Source: Arthrobacter sp. SO5 (GTDB lineage: Bacteria; Actinomycetota; Actinomycetes; Actinomycetales; Micrococcaceae). From it: a stretch of DNA of 54,980 nt. Below are positions 34,457 to 43,311 of the stretch, piece after piece. The stretch spans positions 15,145 to 70,124 of the forward strand of contig NZ_MQTQ01000065.1 in the NCBI RefSeq assembly GCF_020532805.1, given 5' to 3'. Every line of letters starts with the position of its first letter. Positions within the stretch are counted from its first letter, which is position 1. The notes beneath the pieces were generated by a model, which saw nothing but the letters and a program-made list of their open reading frames with translations, searched no databases and was not told the DNA's origin. A program made the translations under genes and the position numbers.

Positions 34457-35827
34457 CTAGAGTGCTTCGAGAATGGCGACGACGCCCTGGCCGCCGGCGG
34501 CGCAGATGGAGATCAGCCCACGGGCCGGGCGTCCGTCCACCTGTCCCTTGGCATGCAGCATCTTGGCCAGGGAAGCCACAATCCGGCCGCCGGTGGCGGC
34601 GAAGGGGTGCCCGGCGGCCAGTGAGGAGCCGTTGACGTTCAGCTTGGACTTGTCGATGCTGCCGAAGGCGCCGTCCAGGCCGAGCCGGGTGCGGCCGAAT
34701 TCGTCGTCTTCCCAGGCGGCCAAAGTGCTCAGCACGGTGCCGGCGAAGGCCTCGTGGATCTCGAAGAAGTCGATGTCTTCCAGGCTGAGGCCGTTGCGGG
34801 CCAGCAGCCGGGGCACGGCGAAGGCGGGCGCCATCAGGAGCCCGTCCTTGCCGTGCACGAAGTCCACGGCCGCCGCTTCGCCGTCGACGACGGTGGCGAG
34901 CTTGGGCAGGTCGTGGGAGTCGGCCCATTCCTCGGAAGCCAAGAGCACGGTGGAGGCCCCGTCGGTGAGCGGCGTGGAGTTGCCGGCCGTCATGGTCGCG
35001 GCGGTGCCGAGACTCTTACCGAAGACCGGCTTGAGGGTGGCCAGCTTCTCGAGGCTCGTCTCGGCCCGGAGGTTCGAGTCCCTGGTGAGGCCGCGGTACG
35101 GCGTGAGGAGGTCATCGAAGAAGCCGGCGTCGTAGGCGGCGGCGAGGTTGTGGTGGCTCTTGAAGGCGAGCTCGTCCTGTGCCTCACGGGTGATCTTCCA
35201 CTGGGCGGTGGTGAGGGCCTGGTGCTCGCCCATGGACAGCCCGGTGCGGGGTTCCCCGGTGTTCGGTGCATCCGGGGCCAGGTCCTTGGGACGCAGGCGG
35301 CTGAGGACCTGCAGGCGCTGGGGCAGCGTCTTGGCACGGTTGAGGTCCAGCAAGACCTCGCGCAGGCCCTCGCTCACGGCGATGGGGGCGTCCGAGGCGG
35401 AGTCGACACCGCCCGCAATGGCCGAGTCGATCTGGCCGAGCTTGATTTTGTTGGCGAGGCCGAGCACCGTTTCCAGGCCGGTGGCGCAGGCCTGCTGCAG
35501 GTCATAGGCCGGCGTCTCGGCGGCAAGTGCGGAACCCAGCACAGCCTCGCGGGTCAAGTTGAAATCCCGGGAGTGCTTGAGCACGGCGCCGGCGGCAACT
35601 TCGCCGATGCGCTCGTCCTGCAGGCCGAATCGGGCAATCAGCCCGTCCAGGGCCGCGGTGAGCATGTCCTGGTTGGAAGACTTCGTGTAGGCGCCGCCCG
35701 TCCGGGCAAAGGGAATGCGGTTGCCGCCGACGACGACGGCCTTTCGGAGCTGTGGCAGCGCTGCGGCTGATCCTGCGGCCGGCGCGGTGTCCTTGGGTCC
35801 GGTCGCGGACGTTCCGTGGTCAGGCAT
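34457..35827 (-). CDS. Acetyl-CoA C-acetyltransferase (thiolase, FadA/FadI type)
   Basis: The 456-residue thiolase has the acyl-accepting Cys114 in LQQACATGLE, EIHEAFAG, GHPFAATGGR with the active-site His and a late CAAGGQG with the second Cys. It should cleave or form 3-oxoacyl-CoA in beta-oxidation. The ATG is preceded by AAAGGAGACAG. It heads the minus-strand operon thiolase-FabG4-MaoC, directly under the symmetric operator shared with the divergent TetR gene. Confidence 0.94.
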   Translation of the reverse strand: MPDHGTSATGPKDTAPAAGSAAALPQLRKAVVVGGNRIPFARTGGAYTKSSNQDMLTAALDGLIARFGLQDERIGEVAAGAVLKHSRDFNLTREAVLGSALAAETPAYDLQQACATGLETVLGLANKIKLGQIDSAIAGGVDSASDAPIAVSEGLREVLLDLNRAKTLPQRLQVLSRLRPKDLAPDAPNTGEPRTGLSMGEHQALTTAQWKITREAQDELAFKSHHNLAAAYDAGFFDDLLTPYRGLTRDSNLRAETSLEKLATLKPVFGKSLGTAATMTAGNSTPLTDGASTVLLASEEWADSHDLPKLATVVDGEAAAVDFVHGKDGLLMAPAFAVPRLLARNGLSLEDIDFFEIHEAFAGTVLSTLAAWEDDEFGRTRLGLDGAFGSIDKSKLNVNGSSLAAGHPFAATGGRIVASLAKMLHAKGQVDGRPARGLISICAAGGQGVVAILEAL

Positions 35828-35858
35828 GTGCTGTCTCCTTTGATCAAAGCGGGTTACT

Positions 35859-35889
35859 GATACCCAGCGTACCTGATACGCTGGGTATC
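35859..35889. promoter_or_regulatory. Perfect 13-bp inverted-repeat operator with overlapping divergent promoters
   Basis: GATACCCAGCGTA (35859-35871) and its exact complement (35877-35889) flank CCTGA. The right arm carries TACGCT (35877-35882), 17 nt from TTACTG (35854-35859), and the GTG of the TetR gene comes 7 nt after it. The left arm gives the same TACGCT on the minus strand, 17 nt from TTCACG (35894-35889). One bound dimer could block both promoters. Confidence 0.85.
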
Positions 35890-36609
35890 GTGAACATCCT
35901 CCAGGCAGAACCCTCCGGGCCGGTCAGTACCGCCGGCAGCGCCGGCGCAGCCGTGCCTGTCGACGGCCGGGCCTCCCGCTGGCAGTCGCACCGCGAGGAG
36001 CGGCGCCGCGAGCTGATCAAGTCCGCGCGCAAGGCCGTCCACGCCCTCGGCAGCGAAGCCTCGATGGAGGACATCGCCGCCGCAGCCGGAACATCCAAGT
36101 CCGTGTTCTACCGTTACTTCGGCGACAAGGCCGGCCTCCAGCAGGCCGTGGGCGAAGTGGTCCTGAACCAGATGCAGCGAAGGATCCGGGAGGCCGCGCA
36201 GAGTGCCCAGACCCCGCGCGACGGGCTCTTCGCCATGGTGTCCGCCTACCTGCAGATGGCTGAGACCAGCCCCAACGTCTATACCTTCGTCACCCGCTAC
36301 GCGCCGGGCGATGCCGTGAGCCACAACGGCCCCGTCGCCGCGGCCGGCGCGCTGGGCCATTTCTTCGATGCGATCAGCGAGATGATCGCACTGCCCATGC
36401 GGCACCAGCTGCACGCCGTTCCCGGCAAGGAGGCCGTGATCGGCTACTGGCCCAATGCCGCGATCGGGCTGGTCCGCAACGCAGGCGAGCAGTGGCTGGC
36501 CAGCCCGGACTCCCCTGCCAAGCCGGGCCAGGAAGCCATGGCCCGCCAGATCACCGACTGGCTTTGTTTCGGCATCGCGCCCGAACTCCCAGAGCCGCCG
36601 GCCCCCTAA
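35890..36609 (+). CDS. TetR family regulator of the fatty-acid module
   Basis: The 239-residue protein has a TetR N-terminal DNA-binding domain (about 45-95) with RRRELIKSARKAVHALG, then SMEDIAAAAGTSKSVFYRYF as the HTH, and a helical ligand domain behind it. The first 35 residues are a flexible extension. GTG 35890 follows the operator without any leader, so the message is probably leaderless. The site position suggests it represses both itself and the thiolase operon. Its ligand is probably an acyl-CoA, by analogy with neighbours. It is followed 79 bp later by the acyl-CoA oxidase gene in the same direction. Confidence 0.93.
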   Translation: MNILQAEPSGPVSTAGSAGAAVPVDGRASRWQSHREERRRELIKSARKAVHALGSEASMEDIAAAAGTSKSVFYRYFGDKAGLQQAVGEVVLNQMQRRIREAAQSAQTPRDGLFAMVSAYLQMAETSPNVYTFVTRYAPGDAVSHNGPVAAAGALGHFFDAISEMIALPMRHQLHAVPGKEAVIGYWPNAAIGLVRNAGEQWLASPDSPAKPGQEAMARQITDWLCFGIAPELPEPPAP

Positions 36610-36688
36610 CCTAGCGTTTCCACCCCAACCCCACACAACCCAGAACCAGCACAAGCGCCACAATGTCAGTGCCAAAGAAGGAATCGAC

Positions 36689-38869
36689 ATGACTGAACTA
36701 GCCGACCGCGCCGCGGGCCACACCACCTCCCAGGCCCCTGCGGCCAGGAACTCACCGGCTGCGCCAGCAGCGCGCACGGCAGGAAGCCCCGCCGTCGACG
36801 TCGCCGCCCTCGGCGAGCAGCTGCTGGGCAAATGGGCCGGGATCCGCCGGCAGGCCCGGGAGCTGGCCGGCCGGCCGGAGCTGCACAAGACCGAAGGGCT
36901 CACCCACACGGAGCACCGCCAGCGCGTTTTCGGCCAGCTGAAAATCCTCGTGGACAACGGTGCCGTGCACCGCGCCTTCCCGGTCGCGCTCGGCGGCGAG
37001 GACGAACACGGCGGCAATATCGCCGGCTTCCAGGAGCTGGTCATCGCCGACCCCTCCCTGCAGATCAAGGCCGGCGTGCAGTGGGGCCTCTTCGGCTCCG
37101 CGGTGATGCACCTCGGCACCGAGGAACACCACACGAAGTGGCTGCCGGGCATCATGAGCCTGGACATTCCGGGCTGCTTCGCCATGACGGAGACCGGCCA
37201 CGGCTCGGACGTCGCCAGCATCGCCACGACGGCCACCTACGATGCCGCCGCCGAGGAGTTCGTGCTGCACACCCCCTTCCGTGCGGCCTGGAAGGACTAC
37301 ATCGGCAACGCGGCCAACGACGGCCTGGCCGCCGTCGTCTTCGCCCAGCTGATCACCAACGGCGTCAACCACGGCGTGCATGCCTTCTACCTTGACCTGC
37401 GCGACCCCGTCACCAAGGAGTTCCTGCCCGGGATCGGCGGCGAGGACGACGGCATCAAGGGCGGCCTGAACGGCATAGACAACGGCCGGCTGCACTTCAC
37501 GCAGGTCCGGATCCCGCGGACGAACCTGCTCAACCGGTACGGCAACGTCGACGCCGACGGCACCTACAGTTCGCCCATCGCCAGCCCCGGACGCCGCTTC
37601 TTCACGATGCTGGGCACGCTGGTCCAGGGCCGGGTCTCGCTCGACGGCGCCGCCGTCACCGCGTCCAAGCTGGCCCTCAAGACCGCCATCCAGTACGCCT
37701 CGGAACGCCGCCAGTTCAACGCCTCCTCGTCCACGGACGAGGAGGTCCTGCTCGACTACCAGCGCCACCAGCGCCGGCTGTTCACCAGGCTCGCCACCAC
37801 CTACGCCGCGAGCTTCGCCAGCGAGCAGCTGCTGCAGAAGTTCGACGACGTCTTCTCCGGCCGGCACGACACCGACGAGGACCGCCAGGACCTCGAGACC
37901 CTGGCCGCCGCGCTCAAGCCGCTGAGCACCTGGCACGCCCTCGACACCCTGCAGGAGTGCCGCGAGGCCTGCGGCGGCGCCGGCTTCCTGATCGAGAACC
38001 GGTTCGCCTCGCTGCGCGCAGACCTCGACGTCTACGCCACGTTCGAAGGTGACAACACTGTGCTGCTGCAGCTCGTCGCGAAGCGCCTGCTGGCCGACTA
38101 CGCCAAGGAGTTCCGCAACGTGGACTTCGGCGTGCTGGCCCGCTACGTCGTCGGGCAGGCTACCGGCGCTGCAATCCACCGGACCGGCCTGCGCGGCGTT
38201 GCCCAGTTCATGGCGGACTCCGGCTCGGTCCAGAAGGCCGCAACTGCGATCAAGGACGAGGCGGGCCAGCGGGCCCTGCTGACGGAGCGCGTCCAGGCCA
38301 TGGTGGCCGAGGTCGGCTCGGCGCTCAAGGGCGCGAACAAGCTGCCGCAGCAGCAGTCCGCGGCGCTGTTCAACAGCCACCAGAACGAGCTCATCGATGC
38401 GGCCCAGGCGCACGCCGAACTGCTCCAGTGGGAGGCCTTCACGGAGGCGCTGGGCAAGGTCGAGGACGCCGGCACCAAGGCGGTCCTGACCTGGCTGCGC
38501 GACCTGTTCGGCCTGTCCCTGATCGAGAAGAACCTGTCCTGGTACCTGATGAACGGCCGGCTCTCGATGCAGCGCGCCCGCACCGTGGGCGAGTACATCA
38601 ACCGGCTCCTCGTGAAGATCCGGCCGCATGCCCTGGATCTTGTGGACGCCTTCGGCTACGGTCCGGAGCACCTCCGCGCCTCGATCGCCGGCGGAGCGGA
38701 GAAGACCCGGCAGGACGAGGCCCGGGAGTTCTTCCGCCAGAAGCGCGCCAGCGGCCAGGCACCCCTGGATGAGAAGATCCTGCTGGCCCGGGCTGCGCGG
38801 GAGGGCAAGGCCCAGAGCGGCAAGGCCCAGAACGGCAAGTCCCAGAAGGGCAAGTCCCAGCGGGGCTGA
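36689..38869 (+). CDS. Large acyl-CoA oxidase/dehydrogenase (ACOX-like)
   Basis: The 726-residue flavoprotein is longer than classic acyl-CoA dehydrogenases and resembles acyl-CoA oxidases. It shows GCFAMTETGHGSDV, the middle domain with GGLNGIDNGRLHFTQVRIPR, YASERRQF, ECREACGGAGF and a FEGDNTVLLQLVAKRLL segment. An extra helical C-terminal domain is present. The tail has four 15-bp-encoded GKAQ/GKSQ repeats. It probably catalyses the first step of beta-oxidation. ATG 36689 has AGAAGGAATC upstream. Confidence 0.93.
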   Translation: MTELADRAAGHTTSQAPAARNSPAAPAARTAGSPAVDVAALGEQLLGKWAGIRRQARELAGRPELHKTEGLTHTEHRQRVFGQLKILVDNGAVHRAFPVALGGEDEHGGNIAGFQELVIADPSLQIKAGVQWGLFGSAVMHLGTEEHHTKWLPGIMSLDIPGCFAMTETGHGSDVASIATTATYDAAAEEFVLHTPFRAAWKDYIGNAANDGLAAVVFAQLITNGVNHGVHAFYLDLRDPVTKEFLPGIGGEDDGIKGGLNGIDNGRLHFTQVRIPRTNLLNRYGNVDADGTYSSPIASPGRRFFTMLGTLVQGRVSLDGAAVTASKLALKTAIQYASERRQFNASSSTDEEVLLDYQRHQRRLFTRLATTYAASFASEQLLQKFDDVFSGRHDTDEDRQDLETLAAALKPLSTWHALDTLQECREACGGAGFLIENRFASLRADLDVYATFEGDNTVLLQLVAKRLLADYAKEFRNVDFGVLARYVVGQATGAAIHRTGLRGVAQFMADSGSVQKAATAIKDEAGQRALLTERVQAMVAEVGSALKGANKLPQQQSAALFNSHQNELIDAAQAHAELLQWEAFTEALGKVEDAGTKAVLTWLRDLFGLSLIEKNLSWYLMNGRLSMQRARTVGEYINRLLVKIRPHALDLVDAFGYGPEHLRASIAGGAEKTRQDEAREFFRQKRASGQAPLDEKILLARAAREGKAQSGKAQNGKSQKGKSQRG
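38804..38863 (+). repeat. Four 15-bp tandem units at the 3' end of the acyl-CoA oxidase gene
   Basis: Units start at 38804, 38819, 38834 and 38849. They share GGCAAG-x-CCCAG and encode GKAQS, GKAQN, GKSQK and GKSQR just before the stop, giving a basic tail. Confidence 0.9.
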
Positions 38870-38887
38870 TCCACCGCTGCGAACTGC

Positions 38888-38923
38888 GACGGCGCCGCCC
38901 CCTGAGCCGGGGGCGGCGCCGTC
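38888..38923. terminator. Bidirectional hairpin between convergent acyl-CoA oxidase and glgA genes
   Basis: A perfect 15-bp GC-rich stem (38888-38902 with 38909-38923, six-base loop) lies between the two convergent stops. Confidence 0.75.
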
Positions 38924-38963
38924 GTGCGTTCAGCTGTCCTTGCCGGGCCGGGGCGGGTTCCGG

Positions 38964-40172
38964 TTAGGAAACCGAATCCGGGAGCACCGACCGGTACACC
39001 TCGAGGGTGGTTTCCGTGATGGACTCCCAGGAGAAGTGTTCCTCTGCCCGGCGCCGGCCGGCCTGGCCCATGGCGCGGGCCCGTTCGGGATCGGTCACCA
39101 CTTCGGTCAGGGCGGCGGCGAACTCGGTGACGAACTTCTCCGGATCCAGCGGGGTGCCGGTCCCGTCCGTGACCTGCTCGATGGGCACCAGCAGGCCTGT
39201 CTCGCCGTGCTGGACGACCTCGGGGATCCCGCCGGTGGCGCTGGCCACGACGGCGGCGCCGCAGGCCATCGCCTCGAGGTTCACGATGCCGAGGGGTTCG
39301 TAGATCGAGGGGCACGCGAACGCGGTCGCGTGGCTCAGGACCTGGATGAGTTCGTTGCGCGGCAGCATCCGCTCCACCACGACGACCCCGCCGCGCTGGC
39401 TCTGCAGTTCCTCGATCAGGCGGGCGGTTTCGGCTGCCAGCTCGGGAGTGTCGGCGGCGCCGAGGCAGAGGACCAGCTGCACGTGCGCCGGAAGCTTGGC
39501 AGCTGCGCGCAAGAGGTACGGGACACCCTTCTGGCGGGTGTTGCGGCCCACGAAGACCACGCTCGGCAGTGCCGGATCGATCCCGAGGGCACGGACGACG
39601 TCCTCGCCTTCGTCCCGGTTCCACAGGCCGACGTCGATGCCGTTGTGCACCACCCTGACCTTCGCCGGGTCCACGTCCGGGTAGCTGCGCAGGATGTCCT
39701 GCCGCATGCCCTCGGAGACGGCGATGATGGCCGCTGCGGACTCGTAGGCCGTTTTTTCAACCCAGGAGGACACCGCGTAGCCGCCGCCGAGCTGCTCGGC
39801 CTTCCAGGGGCGCAGGGGCTCCAGGCTGTGGGCGCTCAGCACATGGGGAATCCCGTGCAGCAGCGACGCGATATGGCCGGCCATGTTGGCGTACCAGGTG
39901 TGCGAGTGCACAAGGTCGGCGCCGGCGATGTCCGGGACAATCCGCAAGTCCACGCCGAGGGTCTGGATGGCAGCGTTCGCTCCGGCCAGATCCTCGGGGA
40001 CCGCATAGCTCGCGACGGTCGCTCCGTGGTACTCGGCATCGCGGGGCGCGCCGAAGGCACGAACCCGCAGATCCACGCGGTGGGCGAGCACTCTGCTGAG
40101 CTCGGCCACATGCACCCCGGCGCCGCCATAGATTTCGGGCGGGAATTCTTTGGTCACAATGTCTATACGCAC
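38964..40172 (-). CDS. glgA: Glycogen synthase, actinobacterial GlgA/GlgM type
   Basis: This GT4-type glycosyltransferase uses ADP-glucose to build alpha-glucan or, as GlgM, maltose-1-phosphate. It starts VRIDIVTKEFPPEIYGGAG, with SHTWYANMAG, VFVGRNTRQKG and the EPLGIVNLEAMACG nucleotide-binding motif. The 402 residues match the actinobacterial branch, not the larger GT5 GlgA of E. coli. I use GTG 40172, since TACCTT lies 7 nt upstream as a leaderless -10; an in-frame ATG at 40205 would add 11 residues. It is divergent from glgC. Confidence 0.92.
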   Translation of the reverse strand: MRIDIVTKEFPPEIYGGAGVHVAELSRVLAHRVDLRVRAFGAPRDAEYHGATVASYAVPEDLAGANAAIQTLGVDLRIVPDIAGADLVHSHTWYANMAGHIASLLHGIPHVLSAHSLEPLRPWKAEQLGGGYAVSSWVEKTAYESAAAIIAVSEGMRQDILRSYPDVDPAKVRVVHNGIDVGLWNRDEGEDVVRALGIDPALPSVVFVGRNTRQKGVPYLLRAAAKLPAHVQLVLCLGAADTPELAAETARLIEELQSQRGGVVVVERMLPRNELIQVLSHATAFACPSIYEPLGIVNLEAMACGAAVVASATGGIPEVVQHGETGLLVPIEQVTDGTGTPLDPEKFVTEFAAALTEVVTDPERARAMGQAGRRRAEEHFSWESITETTLEVYRSVLPDSVS

Positions 40173-40273
40173 AAACCCCAAGGTAGTCGGTACGGTGGAA
40201 CTCATCTAGTGTGAAGACGTTCGGGCGTGCCGGACTGTTGGGGAGTTACGAAGGCGTACAGGGAGCGACCACC

Positions 40274-41683
40274 ATGCCGAATAAGAAAGTTCTGGCCATT
40301 GTCCTCGCCGGAGGCGAGGGAAACCGGCTCATGCCGTTGACCGCCGACCGGGCCAAGCCCGGTGTACCGTTTGCCGGAAGCTACCGGCTCATCGACTTTG
40401 CGCTGTCCAACCTGGTCAATTCCCGGTACCTGCAGATCGTCGTCCTGACGCAGTACAAATCGCACAGCCTGGACCGGCACATCTCCGAAACCTGGCGGAT
40501 GTCCACCCAGCTGGGCAATTACGTCGCCTCCGTTCCGGCGCAGCAGCGCGTGGGCAAGAGCTGGTTCCTCGGCAGCGCCAATGCCATCTACCAGTCCCTG
40601 AACCTCATCCGCGACTCCAATCCGGACATCGTGGTGGTGGTAGGCGCAGACCACGTCTACCGTATGGACTTCGCCCAGATGGTCGATCAGCACGTCGCCA
40701 GCGGCGCCAAGGCCACCGTCGCCGCCGTCCGCCAGCCGCTGCACATGGCCGACCAGTTCGGTGTGATCGAGGTGGACCATGACGATCCGCGGAAGATCGC
40801 GGCCTTCGTCGAGAAGCCGTCCTCCACGCCCGGACTCGCCGCCGACCCCACCCAGTTCCTGGCCTCCATGGGCAACTACGTGTTCGACGCCGACGCACTG
40901 GTCGAGGCCCTGCACATCGACGCCGAGCGCCTGGATACCAAACACGACATGGGCGGGGACATCATTCCCTACTTCGTCAACCGGGGCGAGGCCGGCGTCT
41001 ACGACTTCACCCTCAATGACATCCCCGGCTCCACCGAGCGCGACCGCACCTACTGGCGCGACGTCGGCACCATCGACTCCTTCTACGACGCACACATGGA
41101 CCTGATCTCCCCCGTCCCGGTGTTCAACCTGTACAACTCCGAGTGGCCCATCTACACCCGCCAGAGCATCTCGCCCCCGGCGAAGTTTGTCCGCGGCGAC
41201 AATAACACCGTGGGCACGGCGCTGGATTCGATCGTTGCCAGCGGCGTCGTGATCTCCGGCGGGATCGTGGAGGGCTCCGTGCTCGCCAACGACGTCTACG
41301 TCAGTACGTCCAGCCGGGTGCTCGACTCAGTGCTGATGGACAAGGTCTCCATCGGGGAAGGCGCCGTCGTCAAGCGCGCCATCATCGATAAGAACGTCAA
41401 AGTGCCGGCGGGCGCAGCGATCGGGCTTGACCACGACCTCGACCGGGCCCGCGGCTTCAAGGTCACCGAGTCAGGAATCACCGTCCTGTCGAAGGGACAG
41501 ATGGTGCCCGAACCGGGCGAGCACGAGCGTGCCCTGTCGGCCGCCAACCTGATCCTGGTGCCGGACGCCGTCAAGGCCGCCACGGAAAACTGGCCGGCCC
41601 TGCGGGAGTCCGTGGACAAGGTCGCCGAAGTCCAGGCTGCCGCCGTCGGCGTCGCGGCTCCGCGGTCACCCGAGGCGCCCTGA
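40274..41683 (+). CDS. glgC: Glucose-1-phosphate adenylyltransferase GlgC
   Basis: GlgC makes ADP-glucose, the committed step of glycogen synthesis. It opens with [20 protein letters not shown], the nucleotide-binding loop, and has [36 protein letters not shown] and VEKPSS. A left-handed beta-helix follows at about 300-410. The 469-residue length includes about 60 extra C-terminal residues rich in Ala. ATG 40274 has AGGGAG upstream; the frame is open further upstream but without homology. Confidence 0.94.
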   Translation: MPNKKVLAIVLAGGEGNRLMPLTADRAKPGVPFAGSYRLIDFALSNLVNSRYLQIVVLTQYKSHSLDRHISETWRMSTQLGNYVASVPAQQRVGKSWFLGSANAIYQSLNLIRDSNPDIVVVVGADHVYRMDFAQMVDQHVASGAKATVAAVRQPLHMADQFGVIEVDHDDPRKIAAFVEKPSSTPGLAADPTQFLASMGNYVFDADALVEALHIDAERLDTKHDMGGDIIPYFVNRGEAGVYDFTLNDIPGSTERDRTYWRDVGTIDSFYDAHMDLISPVPVFNLYNSEWPIYTRQSISPPAKFVRGDNNTVGTALDSIVASGVVISGGIVEGSVLANDVYVSTSSRVLDSVLMDKVSIGEGAVVKRAIIDKNVKVPAGAAIGLDHDLDRARGFKVTESGITVLSKGQMVPEPGEHERALSAANLILVPDAVKAATENWPALRESVDKVAEVQAAAVGVAAPRSPEAP

Positions 41684-41698
41684 GCCGGATCCGCTGCA

Positions 41699-41735
41699 CC
41701 GGGAGCCCGGCACCGGCGTCGGGCAGGGCTCCCGG
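41699..41735 (+). terminator. Candidate terminator after glgC
   Basis: A perfect 10-bp stem (CCGGGAGCCC and its complement) encloses a 17-nt loop between the glgC stop and the next gene's TAAAAT -10 element. No T run follows. Confidence 0.5.
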
Positions 41736-41755
41736 CAGGGCGTAAAATTAGGGCA

Positions 41756-43219
41756 ATGAGCTCCCCCGATCTGCCGTCCGATCTCACCCCCGAGGAAATA
41801 CAGGCCTGCCTCAAGGTCCTGAACAGTATCCACGCCTACGACGAGGAGCACCCGGACTACGTCTCGGTGCGCCGTGCCACCGGCAAAATGTTCAAGGCCG
41901 TCAAGCGCCACCGCCGCGTCAGCAAGCGGGATCTCATTGCGGAGGCGGACCGGGCCGTGATCGCCCAGACCGCCACGGCCGCTCCGGACCGGATCGACGA
42001 CGAGACCCGGGGCAACAAGCTCGCTCCCTCCGCCACCGGCGAGATCGCGGGTCACCTGATCAAGTCCAGGCCGTGCTACATCTGCAAACAGCACTTCACG
42101 CAGGTGGATGCGTTCTACCACCAGCTCTGCCCGGACTGCGCAGACTTCAGCCACAGCAAGCGCGATGCCCGCACTGACCTGGGCGGCCGCCGCGCGCTCC
42201 TCACCGGGGGCCGCGCCAAGATCGGCATGTACATTGCGCTGCGCCTGCTGCGCGACGGCGCCCACACCACCATCACCACCCGGTTCCCCAAGGACGCTGC
42301 CCGCCGTTTCGCCGCGATGGAGGATAGCGGGGACTGGCTGCACCGGCTCCGGATTGTCGGCATTGACCTCCGCGACCCGTCCCAGGTGATGGCCCTGACG
42401 GACACCCTGGATGCGGCCGGCCCGCTGGACATCATCATCAACAACGCGGCCCAGACCGTGCGCCGCTCCGGGAATGCGTACAAGCCCCTCGTCGACGCCG
42501 AAGACGAGCCGCTGCCCGCCGCCCTGCAGCCGGCCAACGGCGGCCCCGAACTCGTCACGTTCGGCCACGCCCACGACAAACACCCGCTGGCCCTGGCCAG
42601 CAGCGTTCTGGAACACCCGGTCCTCGCCGGCGACGCCGTCACCTCGCTGGCGCTCTCCACCGGATCCGCGTCGCTGGAGCGCATCGCCTCGGGGACGGCC
42701 ATCGACGCCGGCGGCCTGGTTCCGGACCTCGCCACGATCAACAGCTGGACCCAGGTGGTGGACGAGGTGGACCCCCTTGAGATGCTCGAGGTCCAGCTCT
42801 GCAACGTCACGGCACCGTTCCTGCTGGTCAGCCGGCTCCGCGGGGCCATGAAGCGCTCCACGGCCCGCCGGAAGTACATCGTCAACGTCAGCGCCATGGA
42901 AGGCCAGTTCTCCCGCGCCTACAAGGGTCCCGGCCACCCGCACACCAACATGGCCAAGGCTGCGCTGAACATGATGACCCGGACCAGCGCCCAGGAAATG
43001 CTGGACGTGGACGGTATCCTGATGACCGCCGTCGATACCGGCTGGATCACGGATGAACGCCCGCACTACACGAAGGTCCGCCTCATGGAGGAGGGCTTCC
43101 ACGCCCCGCTTGACCTCGTCGACGGCGCGGCCCGCGTCTACGATCCGATCGTCATGGGCGAGTCAGGCGAGGACCAGTACGGCGTCTTCCTCAAGGATTA
43201 CAAGCCCAGCCCCTGGTAG
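41756..43219 (+). CDS. Atypical short-chain dehydrogenase with an N-terminal zinc knuckle
   Basis: The 487-residue protein has about 100 helical residues, then a zinc-knuckle-like pair CYIC (107, 110) and CPDC (125, 128), then an SDR domain from about 142. The cofactor loop reads TGGRAKIG (150-157) instead of TGxxxGxG. NNAAQT is normal. The catalytic Ser is in VNVSAMEGQ, but where YxxxK is expected the sequence has TNMAK, so Thr397 replaces Tyr while Lys401 remains. A large insert lies between the NNA motif and the Ser. The enzyme may be non-reductive or use another residue. TAAAAT ends 7 nt before the ATG (leaderless). Confidence 0.88.
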   Translation: MSSPDLPSDLTPEEIQACLKVLNSIHAYDEEHPDYVSVRRATGKMFKAVKRHRRVSKRDLIAEADRAVIAQTATAAPDRIDDETRGNKLAPSATGEIAGHLIKSRPCYICKQHFTQVDAFYHQLCPDCADFSHSKRDARTDLGGRRALLTGGRAKIGMYIALRLLRDGAHTTITTRFPKDAARRFAAMEDSGDWLHRLRIVGIDLRDPSQVMALTDTLDAAGPLDIIINNAAQTVRRSGNAYKPLVDAEDEPLPAALQPANGGPELVTFGHAHDKHPLALASSVLEHPVLAGDAVTSLALSTGSASLERIASGTAIDAGGLVPDLATINSWTQVVDEVDPLEMLEVQLCNVTAPFLLVSRLRGAMKRSTARRKYIVNVSAMEGQFSRAYKGPGHPHTNMAKAALNMMTRTSAQEMLDVDGILMTAVDTGWITDERPHYTKVRLMEEGFHAPLDLVDGAARVYDPIVMGESGEDQYGVFLKDYKPSPW

Positions 43220-43260
43220 TTGTCCGCCGGAAGGCCGGCCGGGCGCCGGAGCTGCGCTGC

Positions 43261-43274
43261 GGGCCTTATGGCCC
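43261..43274 (+). promoter_or_regulatory. DosR/OsdR-like box upstream of the first split-barrel gene
   Basis: GGGCC-TTAT-GGCCC is a perfect 5-bp inverted repeat centred 44.5 bp before the ATG at 43312. TACCGT (43300-43305) is the matching -10. Confidence 0.65.
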
Positions 43275-43311
43275 TGATGGGGCCGCCCGACGGTACGTGT
43301 ACCGTGGGGCT

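Noticed and set aside
36752..38671. 639-codon minus-strand open frame opposite the acyl-CoA oxidase gene
   Set aside because: Shadow of a clear flavoprotein gene; composition is Val/Gly/Glu/Arg-rich without domains.
38804..38863. Short tandem units as a CRISPR-like array
   Set aside because: The units are 15 bp with no spacers and lie in frame at a coding 3' end; no cas genes are present.
43291..43304. Palindrome CGGTACGTGTACCG as an operator
   Set aside because: It overlaps the putative -10 and is short; the GGGCC-N4-GGCCC box just upstream explains regulation better, though a second site cannot be ruled out.
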